From: Dinoroseobacter sp049800775
GTDB taxonomy: Bacteria; Pseudomonadota; Alphaproteobacteria; Rhodobacterales; Rhodobacteraceae
Direction: 5' to 3'
Assembly: GCF_049800775.1 (NCBI RefSeq)
Contig: NZ_JBNAFR010000007.1
Span: forward strand, 124,001-188,000
DNA length: 64,000 nt
Position numbers and translations under genes: made by a program. This document shows positions 17,545 through 26,319 of this stretch, one piece after another (the first letter of the stretch is position 1; every line of letters starts with the position of its first letter). Below the pieces are notes generated by a model, which made no database searches, was not told where the DNA came from, and saw nothing but the letters and a program-made list of their open reading frames with translations.

Positions 17545-17570
17545 GGCGCTCCGGTTGCGGGGCGCCTTTT
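17545..17570 (+). terminator. intrinsic terminator after grxD
   Basis: Short stem GGCGC/GCGCC with a 12-nt loop, followed by TTTT at 17567-17570. The position 22 bp after the grxD stop fits the end of the bolA–grxD transcript, though the T-run is short and the next gene starts 14 bp later. Confidence 0.5.
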
Positions 17571-17584
17571 CCATTGGAGGCGCC

Positions 17585-18091
17585 ATGAACCGGCACTCTG
17601 AGCAGATCCGGGTTCCGCCCGAGATCACCTTTGTGCGGCTGTCCGAGATCGACCCGCATGAGATCGCCCGCCACATGTCCGACCCCCGCGTGGCCGAGCA
17701 TATGCCCCTTCTGACCGGTGCCTGGGACATGGCGACGGTGGCGGAGTTCGTGCGCCAGAAAGACGCCTGTTGGACACGGGACGAGTTGGGCCACTGGGCG
17801 TTCCTCTCAGACGGGCGCTATGTGGGCTGGGGCGGGTTCCAGAAGGAGGGCGCGGAATGGGATTTCGGTCTCGTCCTGCGGCCCGATGCCTTCGGTCTGG
17901 GCACCCGTATCGCGCGGCAGGCGCTGGCTTTTGCGCGCGCCGACCCGCGCATTCCTTTCGTGACCTTTCTGCTGCCCCCCACCCGCAAGGCATTGGGCGC
18001 GCTGACACGACTGGGCGCGCGCCCCTTGGGCGAGATCACGTATGAGGGTGCGGTGTTCCTCAAGTTCCGGCTTGAGACGGGCAGGGGGTGA
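17585..18091 (+). CDS. GNAT family N-acetyltransferase (RimJ/RimL-like)
   Basis: A 168-residue acetyltransferase-fold protein. After an N-terminal region with PHEIARHMSDPRVAEHMP, it contains GHWAFLSDGRYVGWGGFQKEG and DFGLVLRPDAFGLGTRIAR, a GNAT motif A in which the acetyl-CoA loop reads FGLGTRIA. The substrate is not predictable. The ATG at 17585 has GGAGG 4 bp upstream. It follows grxD after a weak terminator. Confidence 0.75.
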   Translation: MNRHSEQIRVPPEITFVRLSEIDPHEIARHMSDPRVAEHMPLLTGAWDMATVAEFVRQKDACWTRDELGHWAFLSDGRYVGWGGFQKEGAEWDFGLVLRPDAFGLGTRIARQALAFARADPRIPFVTFLLPPTRKALGALTRLGARPLGEITYEGAVFLKFRLETGRG

Positions 18092-18282
18092 CCCGGGCCC
18101 GGGCAAAGCGAATGCGCCCTGAGGTGCGCAAGGGTTTTGCGCGCCATGGGGGCCGCGCATTCTGCCGCAAGCGCGTGGAAAGCCGGGTCTTCCTTACGCG
18201 ACCTTAATCCTTCGTGCCTATGCCGGAGCCGGGGCATCGACCAGTTTCTGGCCGGTCTTCGGGACCTTTCGGCGTGCGAGTA

Positions 18283-19722
18283 ATGGACGGACAATCAATT
18301 GAGCTGAACGAAGCGGCGCGGAGCGTGGCCTTGACCGTGCGGCGCGGCGCGCTGGAGCCGCTTTGGCTGCTCTGCGTGGCGATGGCGGTTGATGTGCCCG
18401 TCTTCACCCTGGCATTCTGGTTCGCCCTCTATGGTTCTGTTCTGGCGACAGATTTCGCGCCTCTGGTCGCGGCGGCTCAGGCGGCATCGGGCGCGGTTCT
18501 GGTCGCGGTGGCTCTTGCGGCCAGTGGGGCCTATCGCAGCAAGACCATGGCCAGTCTGCCGGCGTTTCTCAGCGCCACGCTGTTCGCGGTTCTGGTGCCG
18601 GGTCTGGGACTGCTGCTCCTTGCGCCGGTGGCGGGGCTCGGACCTGCGCTCTGGGCCTTTGGGCTCAGCCTGCTCGTGGCGATTCTGTCCACGCGGATCG
18701 GCGCGCGGGCCATTCTCCGCTGGGTGATCGACACCGGTCTGATCGCGCGCCGTACGGTAATTGCCGGGGGCGGCGAGGAAGCGGCGCGACTGATCCGCGG
18801 GGTGCATGCGCGGACAGGCAATGACATCCGGTTTTACGGGATTTTCGACGACCGCAATGACGCCCGATCCCCGCCTCAGGTGCTCGGGGTGCCCAAGATC
18901 GGGGGCTATGATGACCTGATCGCCTTCGTGCGCGCCTCAGCCATTGATCTGGTGATCATCGCGCTGCCTCATACCGCCGAGGCGCGGATCAAGTGGTTGC
19001 TGGATGAGTTCCGCGTGCTGCCGGTGGAAGTGGGCCTGTCCACCCACAGCAAGGACTACGCGTTTGACCAGGGGGGCGGTCCCTATCTGCAGAAGCTCAA
19101 GCGCAGTTTCGCGCCGGAATGCCGGCTGACTAAGCGGATCTTCGATATCGTCTTTGCACTCGTCGCGCTTGGGGTGCTGTGGCCGGTGATGCTGGCGGCA
19201 GCTCTCGCCATTCGACTTGAGAGCAAAGGCCCGATCCTGTTCCGGCAACTGCGCCATGGCTATAATGATCGCACGATCGAGGTGCTGAAATTCCGCTCCA
19301 TGTATGCCGAGGACAGCGATCCCGGGGCCGAGCGGATCGTGACCAGAGGGGATCCGCGGGTCACGAAGGTCGGTCGCTTCCTGCGCCGCAGTTCGATTGA
19401 TGAGCTGCCGCAACTTTTCAATGTGCTCAGGGGGGATCTGTCTCTCGTCGGCCCCCGACCGCATGCGATCAGGGCGCAATCGAGCCAGCAGGATCTTTTT
19501 ACCCAGATCGTGGACGGATATTCCGCCCGGCACCGGCTCCCCCCCGGGATCACCGGATGGGCGCAGATCAATGGATGGCGCGGCGAGATCGACCGCGCCG
19601 ACAAGCTCGAGGCGCGCTATGCCCATGATCTTTACTACATCGAAAACTGGTCGATCTGGCTGGATCTTCAGATCCTCCTGCGCACGCCTTTCAGCTTGTT
19701 GAGTTCCAAGGGCGCGTATTGA
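18283..19722 (+). CDS. exopolysaccharide polyprenyl glycosylphosphotransferase (priming enzyme)
   Basis: A 479-residue membrane protein of the WcaJ/PssY type, which moves a sugar-1-phosphate onto undecaprenyl phosphate to begin exopolysaccharide repeat assembly. The N-terminal half has about four transmembrane helices (residues 25-145). A Rossmann-like middle part follows (RRTVIAGGGEEAARLIRG). The C-terminal bacterial sugar-transferase domain begins near KRIFDIVFALVALGVLWP and contains EVLKFRSMY, RSSIDELPQLFNVL, GDLSLVGPRP and RLPPGITGWAQING. In-frame starts at 18214 (GTG) and 18220 would add a polar leader; ATG 18283 is preferred. No other polysaccharide genes are next to it. Confidence 0.85.
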   Translation: MDGQSIELNEAARSVALTVRRGALEPLWLLCVAMAVDVPVFTLAFWFALYGSVLATDFAPLVAAAQAASGAVLVAVALAASGAYRSKTMASLPAFLSATLFAVLVPGLGLLLLAPVAGLGPALWAFGLSLLVAILSTRIGARAILRWVIDTGLIARRTVIAGGGEEAARLIRGVHARTGNDIRFYGIFDDRNDARSPPQVLGVPKIGGYDDLIAFVRASAIDLVIIALPHTAEARIKWLLDEFRVLPVEVGLSTHSKDYAFDQGGGPYLQKLKRSFAPECRLTKRIFDIVFALVALGVLWPVMLAAALAIRLESKGPILFRQLRHGYNDRTIEVLKFRSMYAEDSDPGAERIVTRGDPRVTKVGRFLRRSSIDELPQLFNVLRGDLSLVGPRPHAIRAQSSQQDLFTQIVDGYSARHRLPPGITGWAQINGWRGEIDRADKLEARYAHDLYYIENWSIWLDLQILLRTPFSLLSSKGAY

Positions 19723-20139
19723 AAGCACAAGGCGCGGTGTATGACGCGCCTAGAGCGCGACGGCGCAGGACGGCAGGCGCGTCAGAGCGCCGCTCGTGCC
19801 GATTCCGACGAGGCCGCGCGCGCAGTCATGATGGTCGCGGGGCGATGGGGCCGGTGGGCGTAACGCATGTCGCGGCTGACGCGGACTGACTGCAAGATAA
19901 GACCGAAGATGCGACCCCCGGCTTGGGGATGTGGCTTCGCCAAAGCGCGCCTCTCCTCCGCCTAGCAACCCGGGACACGCCGCGGGCCCCTGTGGTTTCA
20001 GGCAGGGAGCGACAGGGGGCATCGGTCGGCTGGCGACCTGTCTCGGGTCGATCCTGGCTTTCCCTGCAGAGGGCAGAACCGATCAACTCCTGTCACTGCG
20101 AACCCCCTCGGATCTCACTGGGCGCGCGCCGTCCTTCAC
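19723..20139. other. 417-bp gap, no convincing gene
   Basis: The stretch lies between the convergent glycosylphosphotransferase and olsB genes. It holds a 6-bp hairpin GGCGCG/CGCGCC (19731-19750) just after the glycosylphosphotransferase, without a T-run. It also contains a CCCCTGT/ACAGGGG inverted repeat of 7 bp near 19986-20017. Short open frames here have no recognisable domain and biased composition. A structured RNA is possible but not shown. Confidence 0.4.
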
Positions 20140-20898
20140 TCAGGCGGTTGTCGTCGCACGCAGCAGGCGGGCCCGGGCCGGGGGGATCGCGCCGATCTCC
20201 AGCCCCGTGAAGACATGCAATGTGTTGAGGTCCCGATCGACCACTGCATGATCGCTGACCCACCCCCCCATCAGCAGATAGGTCCGCAAGAGCGGCGGCA
20301 TGGCCTGCATCGCGCGTTTGAGGTCCGGCTTGACCCGCGCAAGACCCGTGGCAAAGGGAAAGACACGCGGCGCCTTCACCCGGGGCAGCCAGCGCGGCGG
20401 GGCAAGATGCTTTTCGGTCAGCAGCGCAAAGGCATCCCGGTAGCGCGCGCTGTCAGTCCCTTGGAAGGAAGAGCAGCCAAAAAGGAGCTTCACATCATGG
20501 GCATCCACATAGGCGGTCAGCGCGGCCCAGGCGATCCGCAGGATGTCGGGATCCGTATGGTCCGGGTGAATGCAGAACCGGCCCAGCTCGATGATCGGCC
20601 CCTCGAAACTTTCCAGCGCCGAGAGCTCGTAGAACTGCGCGGAGTAGCTGCGCGCGATATCCGCCCCATGGGCCAGGGGCAGGATCCGAAAGCAGCAGAC
20701 GAGAGTGCCCGTCGCGATCTCCTCGACCATGATATGGCTGCAGGCCGCATCGAACGCGTCACAATCGCGGCCGTCCTTGCGCGCCGCCGCCCCGGTGCCA
20801 TCCACGAAACTCAGATGCCGCAACCGCTGACAGGCCGCGATCTCGGCCTCGGTCTCGGCATGGCGCGCGGCATAGCGGCCTTTGGTCAATCGCAACAT
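20140..20898 (-). CDS. olsB: L-ornithine N-alpha-acyltransferase (ornithine lipid synthesis)
   Basis: A 252-residue GNAT-fold protein of the OlsB family, which transfers a 3-hydroxyacyl group from ACP to ornithine to form lyso-ornithine lipid, a phosphorus-free membrane lipid. Family-typical segments are RLRHLSFVDG, GRDCDAFDAACSHIMVEE, IIELGRFCIHPDHTDPDILR and LLFGCSSFQGTD. ATG 20898 lies 5 bp after GAGG and is preferred over a GTG two codons earlier. The olsA partner is not in the window. Confidence 0.87.
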   Translation of the reverse strand: MLRLTKGRYAARHAETEAEIAACQRLRHLSFVDGTGAAARKDGRDCDAFDAACSHIMVEEIATGTLVCCFRILPLAHGADIARSYSAQFYELSALESFEGPIIELGRFCIHPDHTDPDILRIAWAALTAYVDAHDVKLLFGCSSFQGTDSARYRDAFALLTEKHLAPPRWLPRVKAPRVFPFATGLARVKPDLKRAMQAMPPLLRTYLLMGGWVSDHAVVDRDLNTLHVFTGLEIGAIPPARARLLRATTTA

Positions 20899-21021
20899 CG
20901 TCACCTCGTGGGGCCTTGGCGGTCGCGGTCCAGAGTATATCTATGGGCGTAACCTTCAATCCCGGTTGCGCGCAGGTTTGGCCCCGCGACGTGACCCCAT
21001 GATGACCCCGCAGGAGGACCG

Positions 21022-21414
21022 ATGGAAAAAGTCGTGAAAAGCGAAGAAGAGTGGCGCAATCAGCTCAGTGATCTGGCCTACAAGGTGACGCGCAAGCACG
21101 GAACGGAGCGGGCGGGGACCCACGAGGACTTTCCCAAGGATCCGGGCACCTATCGCTGCGTGTGCTGCGAGGCACCCCTGTTCGACCAGTCCCACAAGTT
21201 CGAAAGCGGGACCGGATGGCCCTCGTTCTACCAGCCGCTGGACGGCGATATGGTGGGCGAGAGCATCGACAAGAGCTGGTTCATGACCCGGACCGAGGTG
21301 CATTGCAACCGCTGCGAAGCCCATCTGGGCCATGTTTTCCCGGACGGGCCGCAGCCCACCGGGCTGCGCTACTGCATCAATGGCGTGGCCCTGACGTTCG
21401 AGCCCGAGGACTGA
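21022..21414 (+). CDS. msrB: peptide-methionine (R)-S-oxide reductase
   Basis: A 130-residue MsrB that repairs methionine-R-sulfoxide in proteins. Structural zinc Cys pairs are at 46/49 (CVCC) and 95/98 (CNRC). The catalytic Cys is at 118 (LRYCINGVAL) and the resolving segment is SGTGWPSFYQP. The ATG follows GCAGGAGGACCG, a strong ribosome-binding site. It is a stand-alone gene between divergent olsB and convergent SDR. Confidence 0.95.
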   Translation: MEKVVKSEEEWRNQLSDLAYKVTRKHGTERAGTHEDFPKDPGTYRCVCCEAPLFDQSHKFESGTGWPSFYQPLDGDMVGESIDKSWFMTRTEVHCNRCEAHLGHVFPDGPQPTGLRYCINGVALTFEPED

Positions 21415-21465
21415 CACCGCGCGGGTCCGCGCCGGGCATATATGTCCGGCGCCATGGCCCCGAGG

Positions 21466-22221
21466 TCACGGCATGCGCAACGCGCCGTCGAGCCGGATGG
21501 TCGTGCCGTTCAGATAGCCACAGGTGAGGATGAAGGCCACGAGGCGGGCATATTCCACCGGGTCGCCCAGACGCTTGGGAAAGGTCACATCGGCGGCCAG
21601 CGCATCCATGACCTCCTCGCCGAGCCCGATCAGCATCGGGGTTCGGAAAATCCCCGGCGCGATGGACATGGTGCGGATGCCTTCGCGCGCAAGGTCCCGC
21701 GCCATGGGCAGGGCCAGCCCGGCCACACCGGCCTTGGATGCCGCATAGGCCGCCTGACCCTTCTGGCCATCGAAGGCCGCAATCGAGGCCGTCGTGACGA
21801 TCACGCCGCGCGCCCCGTCTTCGTCGGGTGCATTGTGCGCCATCTCCGCTGCCGCCAGCCGTGCGATGTTGAACGTCCCCACGAGGTTGATGTCGATCGT
21901 GCGCTGAAACGCCTCCAGCGGATGCGGCCCGTCCCGGCCGATGGTCTTCACACTGGTCGCGATCCCCGCGCAGGTCACGCAGGCGCTCAGCCCCCCAAGC
22001 GCGGCGCTGGCCGCGGTCACAGCGGCGGCGGCGCTGTCCTCATCGGTGACATCGACCTCGACGAAGACCGCACCGGTCTCTGCCGCAAGTTGGTGGCCCC
22101 GCGCGGCATCCCGGTCGAGCACGGCCACTGCGGCCCCCTGGGCGCAGAGATGGCGTGCCGTGGCCTCTCCGAGGCCCGAAGCGCCGCCGGTGACGAGCAC
22201 TTTGTGATCTTGAATGTCCAT
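21466..22221 (-). CDS. SDR oxidoreductase, 3-hydroxyacyl-CoA dehydrogenase type 2-like
   Basis: A 251-residue short-chain dehydrogenase. The NAD-binding motif VTGGASGLGEATA is near residue 10, and the catalytic YxxxK (YAASK) and a preceding Ser (TTASIAAF) are present. The insert between strands (LGGLSACVTCAGIATSVKT) and the ending GTTIRLDGALRMP resemble HSD17B10-type 3-hydroxyacyl-CoA dehydrogenases of fatty-acid and isoleucine breakdown. A perfect TetR-style inverted repeat lies just upstream (22238-22251). The exact substrate is inferred. Confidence 0.85.
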   Translation of the reverse strand: MDIQDHKVLVTGGASGLGEATARHLCAQGAAVAVLDRDAARGHQLAAETGAVFVEVDVTDEDSAAAAVTAASAALGGLSACVTCAGIATSVKTIGRDGPHPLEAFQRTIDINLVGTFNIARLAAAEMAHNAPDEDGARGVIVTTASIAAFDGQKGQAAYAASKAGVAGLALPMARDLAREGIRTMSIAPGIFRTPMLIGLGEEVMDALAADVTFPKRLGDPVEYARLVAFILTCGYLNGTTIRLDGALRMP

Positions 22222-22237
22222 GGGGTCCTCCGGGATA

Positions 22238-22251
22238 TGAACGCTTGTTCA
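22238..22251 (-). promoter_or_regulatory. candidate TetR-family operator upstream of the SDR gene
   Basis: Perfect inverted repeat TGAAC-GCTT-GTTCA, located 17-30 bp before the SDR start, where a bound repressor would block initiation. TGAAC/GTTCA half-sites are common for TetR-type repressors of acyl-CoA metabolism. The cognate regulator is not in the window. Confidence 0.5.
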
Positions 22252-22516
22252 ATTCATTCCTGATCTGCACGTCCCTGTCCAGCCCCGTCAGGTGCCACCC
22301 CCAATCGACCGCGGGTCACGCAGCGCCGCAAAACGTGAACGGCGCGTGAGGGTCTCGGCGGGAAGCCGCTGAAAAAGCGCCGTTATTTCTGCGATGTTCA
22401 GCCGGAAGCAGCCGATCCGCTCACGATCTTCTGACGCATCTTGGATCGGGCTGCGGGCCTGCCTAGCTCGACAGACAGACCGGGCACAAGGACCCGGAGA
22501 GGCAAAGGAGACTTGC

Positions 22517-23113
22517 ATGAAACCGCAGTATTCATCGCCCGCGCTGATCGGCGCTCTGGTGATTGGCATGGGCAGCGCGCCCGTCCTCGCAGGCAGTTTG
22601 GAAGATCCGGTGATCGCACCACCGCCCGCACCGCCGGTAATCGTGCCTGCCGGGGCGGACTGGACCGGCTTTTATGGCGGTGTGCAGCTGGGCTATGGCG
22701 ATGTGGACAGCTCGGCATCCGGCGTGGACGGGGACGGCGCGATTGGCGGTCTGATCCTCGGCTATGATTATGATTTCGGGTCCTATGTCCTGGGCGCCGG
22801 GCTCGATTACGACATTGCCGATATCGATCTCGGCGGTGCCGCGACGCTCGAGGATGTGTTGCGCCTGAAACTGCGCGCCGGTGTCGAGGCGGGGCCGGCC
22901 CTGATCTATGCGACCGGCGGGTATGCCCGGGCGGGGACCGACAATCTCGGCAGCGATGACGGCTATTTCATCGGTGCAGGCGTGGATTATCCGATCACCG
23001 AAGCCTGGACCCTGGGCGGCGAGCTTCTTTACCACGAGTTCGACGATTTCGATGGCTCCGGCGTCGACGTGGACGCCACGACATTGCAGGCGCGCTTGTC
23101 CTTCCGGTTCTGA
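22517..23113 (+). CDS. outer-membrane beta-barrel protein (OmpA-like porin fold)
   Basis: A 198-residue protein with a signal peptide ending near VLAGS, a Pro-rich stretch, then WTGFYGGVQLGYG, the usual opening of small 8-stranded barrels of the OmpA/Hbp-like class. Alternating aromatic strands follow, and the last residue is Phe (LSFRF), the outer-membrane insertion signal recognised by BAM. The ATG has AAGGAG 6 bp upstream. A strong terminator follows, so the gene is probably monocistronic. The specific function is unknown. Confidence 0.85.
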   Translation: MKPQYSSPALIGALVIGMGSAPVLAGSLEDPVIAPPPAPPVIVPAGADWTGFYGGVQLGYGDVDSSASGVDGDGAIGGLILGYDYDFGSYVLGAGLDYDIADIDLGGAATLEDVLRLKLRAGVEAGPALIYATGGYARAGTDNLGSDDGYFIGAGVDYPITEAWTLGGELLYHEFDDFDGSGVDVDATTLQARLSFRF

Positions 23114-23152
23114 GACCGGGAGGCTGTTTCTCCTCCAGTGTGCTGCAAGGAG

Positions 23153-23174
23153 CGGGCCCCTCGGGGCCCGTTTT
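23153..23174 (+). terminator. intrinsic terminator after the outer-membrane barrel gene
   Basis: GC-only stem CGGGCC/GGCCCG, extendable by two pairs, followed by TTTT at 23171-23174. It starts 40 bp after the stop codon. Confidence 0.8.
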
Positions 23175-23311
23175 CCGTGTCGGACGACCCCGGGGTCCTT
23201 CTTGCCCGCATCTTGAGCCCGGTCCTCTATTCCAACCGGAGTGCGGAGTTGCTAAAGCCCTCGCAACCGGGCCATGCCCGGACAGCCCCGTGGGGAAGGA
23301 AGGCAGCAATC

Positions 23312-24682
23312 GTGACGGCTCTGCAACTGACCAATACCAAGACGCGCCGGAAAGAGGCGTTTGTCCCGCTCGATCCGAACAATGTGCGGATGTATGTCTG
23401 TGGGCCGACCGTTTATGACCGCGCCCATCTGGGCAATGCCCGTCCGGCGGTGGTGTTTGACATGCTGTTCCGGGTGCTGCGCGCGGTCTACGGGCCCGGG
23501 CATGTGACCTATGTCCGAAACATCACGGATGTGGAGGACAAGATCAACGCGCGCGCCGCCGAGACCGGTCGGTCCATCAAGGAGATCACCGACGAAACCA
23601 GCCAGTGGTATCTCGACGATATGGAAGCTCTGGGCACTTTGGCGCCGACCCATATTCCCCGCGCAACCCAGTATATCCCGCAGATGGTGTCGATGATCGA
23701 GACGCTGATCGCGGGCGGGCATGCCTATGCCGCCGAGGGGCATGTTCTGTTCGATGTGCGCAGCTACGCGGCCTATGGCGCCCTGTCGGGGCGCTCGGTG
23801 GATGACATGATCGCGGGCGCGCGGGTCGAGGTGGCACCGTACAAACGCGATCCGATGGATTTCGTGCTGTGGAAGCCCTCCGATGCGGCCACGCCCGGCT
23901 GGGACAGCCCTTGGGGACGGGGACGGCCGGGCTGGCATATCGAATGCTCGGCCATGAGCCGGGAGCTTTTGGGGGAAAGCTTCGATATCCACGGGGGCGG
24001 CAATGACCTGCAATTCCCGCATCATGAAAACGAGATCGCCCAGAGCTGCTGCGCCCATCCCGAGGGGGAGTTTGCGAAGGTCTGGATGCATAACGAGATG
24101 CTGCAGGTCGAGGGCAAGAAGATGTCCAAGTCCCTTGGCAATTTCTTCACCGTGCGGGATCTGTTTGACGAAGGGGTGCCGGGCGAGGTGATCCGGCTTG
24201 TGTTTCTCGGGACCCATTACTCCAAGCCCATGGATTGGACCGCCGCCAAGCGCGATGAGGCGACCGGCGTTCTGCGGAAATGGCGCGCGGCGGTTGCAGG
24301 CATCGAGCCCGCGCCCGCCGCGTCCCCGTCCGTCATGGCGGCGCTGGCGGATGATCTCAACACGCCGGGGGCCATTGCGGGCCTGCACCAGCTGTACCGG
24401 GACGGGGACCTGCCCGGATTGCTGGCCTCGGCGCGGCTGATGGGGCTTCTGACCGACGAGATGGGCGGCTGGGCCGCAGCGCCTCAGGTCGACCTGTCGG
24501 CCCATGCCGCGGGACTGGCGGCGGCGCGTGAGGCCGCCATGGCGAGCAAGGATTTTGCGGAAGTCGACCGCCTCAAATCGGCGCTCGTGGCGGCCGGGGT
24601 CGAGGTGCGCATGAGCAAGGCCGGGGTCGAGCTGGTCCCCGGACCCGATTTCGATGCCGCCAAGCTGGAGGCGTTGGCATGA
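23312..24682 (+). CDS. cysS: cysteinyl-tRNA synthetase
   Basis: A 456-residue class I synthetase. The HIGH-type motif occurs in YVCGPTVYDRAHLGNAR, and the zinc and active-site Cys/His are in HIECSAMSRE and HGGGNDLQFPHHENE. The KMSKS loop is VEGKKMSKSLGNFF. The start is GTG 23312, preceded by GGAAGGAAGG; this gives the normal N-terminus MTALQLTNTKTRRKE. Its TGA overlaps the cimA ATG by 4 bp. The 137 bp before it contain two short GC hairpins (near 23266-23280 and 23286-23295) of unknown meaning. Confidence 0.95.
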   Translation: MTALQLTNTKTRRKEAFVPLDPNNVRMYVCGPTVYDRAHLGNARPAVVFDMLFRVLRAVYGPGHVTYVRNITDVEDKINARAAETGRSIKEITDETSQWYLDDMEALGTLAPTHIPRATQYIPQMVSMIETLIAGGHAYAAEGHVLFDVRSYAAYGALSGRSVDDMIAGARVEVAPYKRDPMDFVLWKPSDAATPGWDSPWGRGRPGWHIECSAMSRELLGESFDIHGGGNDLQFPHHENEIAQSCCAHPEGEFAKVWMHNEMLQVEGKKMSKSLGNFFTVRDLFDEGVPGEVIRLVFLGTHYSKPMDWTAAKRDEATGVLRKWRAAVAGIEPAPAASPSVMAALADDLNTPGAIAGLHQLYRDGDLPGLLASARLMGLLTDEMGGWAAAPQVDLSAHAAGLAAAREAAMASKDFAEVDRLKSALVAAGVEVRMSKAGVELVPGPDFDAAKLEALA

Positions 24683-26319
24683 CAGGCGAGCGGCTTTTCC
24701 TCTACGATACCACCCTGCGCGACGGGCAGCAGACGCAAGGGGTGCAATTCTCCACCGCCGAGAAGCAGCAGATCGCGACGGCGCTCGACATGCTGGGGAT
24801 CGATTATATCGAAGGCGGCTGGCCCGGTGCGAACCCGACGGATTCGGAGTTTTTCGCCACCAGACCCGCCTTTGATCATGCGCGCTTTGCCGCCTTTGGC
24901 ATGACCAAGCGCGCCGGGTTCTCGGCGGAGAATGACGATGTGCTGGCCGCCGTTCTGAACGCGGGCACGCCCTCGGTCTGTCTCGTGGGCAAATCGCACG
25001 AGTACCACGTGACCCGGGCGCTCGGCATCGAGTTGGCCAAGAACACCGAAAACATTCGTCGCTCGGTCGCGCATCTCCGCGCCCAGGGGCGGGAGGCGCT
25101 GTTTGACGCGGAGCATTTCTTTGACGGCTATCTGGCCAATCCGGATTATGCGCTCGAAACGCTCCATGCCGCGCTGGAGGCCGGGGCGCGCTGGGTCGTG
25201 CTGTGCGATACCAATGGCGGGCGGCTGCCAGCGGAGATCGGTGAGATCACGGCGGCAGTGATTGCAAGCGGCGTGCCTGGGGACCATCTGGGCATCCATA
25301 CCCATAACGACACGGGCAATGCGGTGGCCAATTCTCTGGCGGCCATCGATGCGGGCGCGCGTCAGATCCAGGGCACGCTGAACGGGCTTGGAGAGCGCTG
25401 CGGCAATGCCAATCTGGTCACGCTTATCCCGACGCTTTTGCTGAAAGAACCCTATCGCAGCCGGTTCGAGACCGGTGTGACCGAGGACGCGCTGACCGAT
25501 CTGGTCCGGGTGTCGCGCACGCTCGATGACATCCTCAACCGGGTGCCGACCAAGAGCGCGCCTTATGTGGGCGCCTCGGCCTTTGCCCACAAGGCGGGGC
25601 TGCACGCCTCGGCGATCCTGAAGGATCCGAGCACCTATGAGCATATCGCGCCCGAGGCCGTGGGCAATGCGCGCGTCATCCCCATGTCGAACCAGGCCGG
25701 GCAGTCCAACCTGCGCAAGCGGCTGGCGGATGCGGGGATCGAGATTGCCAAGGGCGACCCAAGGCTCGGCGCGCTTCTGGACGAGGTGAAGCGGCGCGAG
25801 GATCTGGGCTATGCCTTTGACAGTGCGCAGGCCAGTTTCGAGCTGCTGGCGCGGCGCCATCTGGAGGGGCTGCCGGAGTTTTTCGAGGTCAAGCGCTACC
25901 GGGTGACGGTGGAGCGGCGCAAGAACAAGTATAACGAGATGGTCAGCCTGTCCGAGGCGGTGGTGGTTCTGAAGATCGGCGATCAGAAGATGCTGTCTGT
26001 GTCGGAATCCATGGATGAGACCGGCTGTGATCGCGGCCCGGTGAATGCGCTGGCCAAGGCGCTCGGCAAGGATCTGGGCCCCTATACGCGCTTCATCGAG
26101 GATCTGAAGCTGGTGGATTTCAAGGTGCGGATCACCAATGGCGGCACCGAGGCCGTGACCCGCGTCCTGATCGACAGCGAGGACGGGCAGGGGCGGCGCT
26201 GGTCCACGGTCGGGGTGTCCGCCAACATCGTGGATGCGAGTTTCGAAGCGCTGGTCGAGGCGATCCAGTGGAAGCTGATCCGTGATGGCGCGACCGCGCA
26301 GGCGCTGGCCGCCGAATGA
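24679..26319 (+). CDS. cimA: citramalate synthase
   Basis: A 546-residue DRE-TIM metallolyase with a C-terminal LeuA allosteric domain. It condenses pyruvate and acetyl-CoA to citramalate, the threonine-independent route to isoleucine. Motifs are LYDTTLRDGQQTQGVQFS at the N-terminus, the metal-binding HTHNDTGNAVANSLAAI, and GLGERCGNANLVTLIPTL. The long C-terminal region fits the CimA subgroup rather than 2-isopropylmalate synthase. ATGA overlaps on both sides couple it to cysS and the next gene. Confidence 0.92.
   Translation: MTGERLFLYDTTLRDGQQTQGVQFSTAEKQQIATALDMLGIDYIEGGWPGANPTDSEFFATRPAFDHARFAAFGMTKRAGFSAENDDVLAAVLNAGTPSVCLVGKSHEYHVTRALGIELAKNTENIRRSVAHLRAQGREALFDAEHFFDGYLANPDYALETLHAALEAGARWVVLCDTNGGRLPAEIGEITAAVIASGVPGDHLGIHTHNDTGNAVANSLAAIDAGARQIQGTLNGLGERCGNANLVTLIPTLLLKEPYRSRFETGVTEDALTDLVRVSRTLDDILNRVPTKSAPYVGASAFAHKAGLHASAILKDPSTYEHIAPEAVGNARVIPMSNQAGQSNLRKRLADAGIEIAKGDPRLGALLDEVKRREDLGYAFDSAQASFELLARRHLEGLPEFFEVKRYRVTVERRKNKYNEMVSLSEAVVVLKIGDQKMLSVSESMDETGCDRGPVNALAKALGKDLGPYTRFIEDLKLVDFKVRITNGGTEAVTRVLIDSEDGQGRRWSTVGVSANIVDASFEALVEAIQWKLIRDGATAQALAAE

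Noticed and set aside
19826..20086. 86-codon minus-strand frame in the large gap
   Set aside because: No domain, Arg/Ser/Pro-rich sequence, and no plausible ribosome-binding site. Listed only as part of the unexplained interval.
23288..23312. SRP RNA-like string GGGAAGGAAGGCAGC before cysS
   Set aside because: The universal apical-loop string of bacterial SRP RNA includes CAGG and GGAAGCAGCC with fixed spacing. Here these are broken and no long closing stem is seen. The purine run is adequately explained as the cysS ribosome-binding site.
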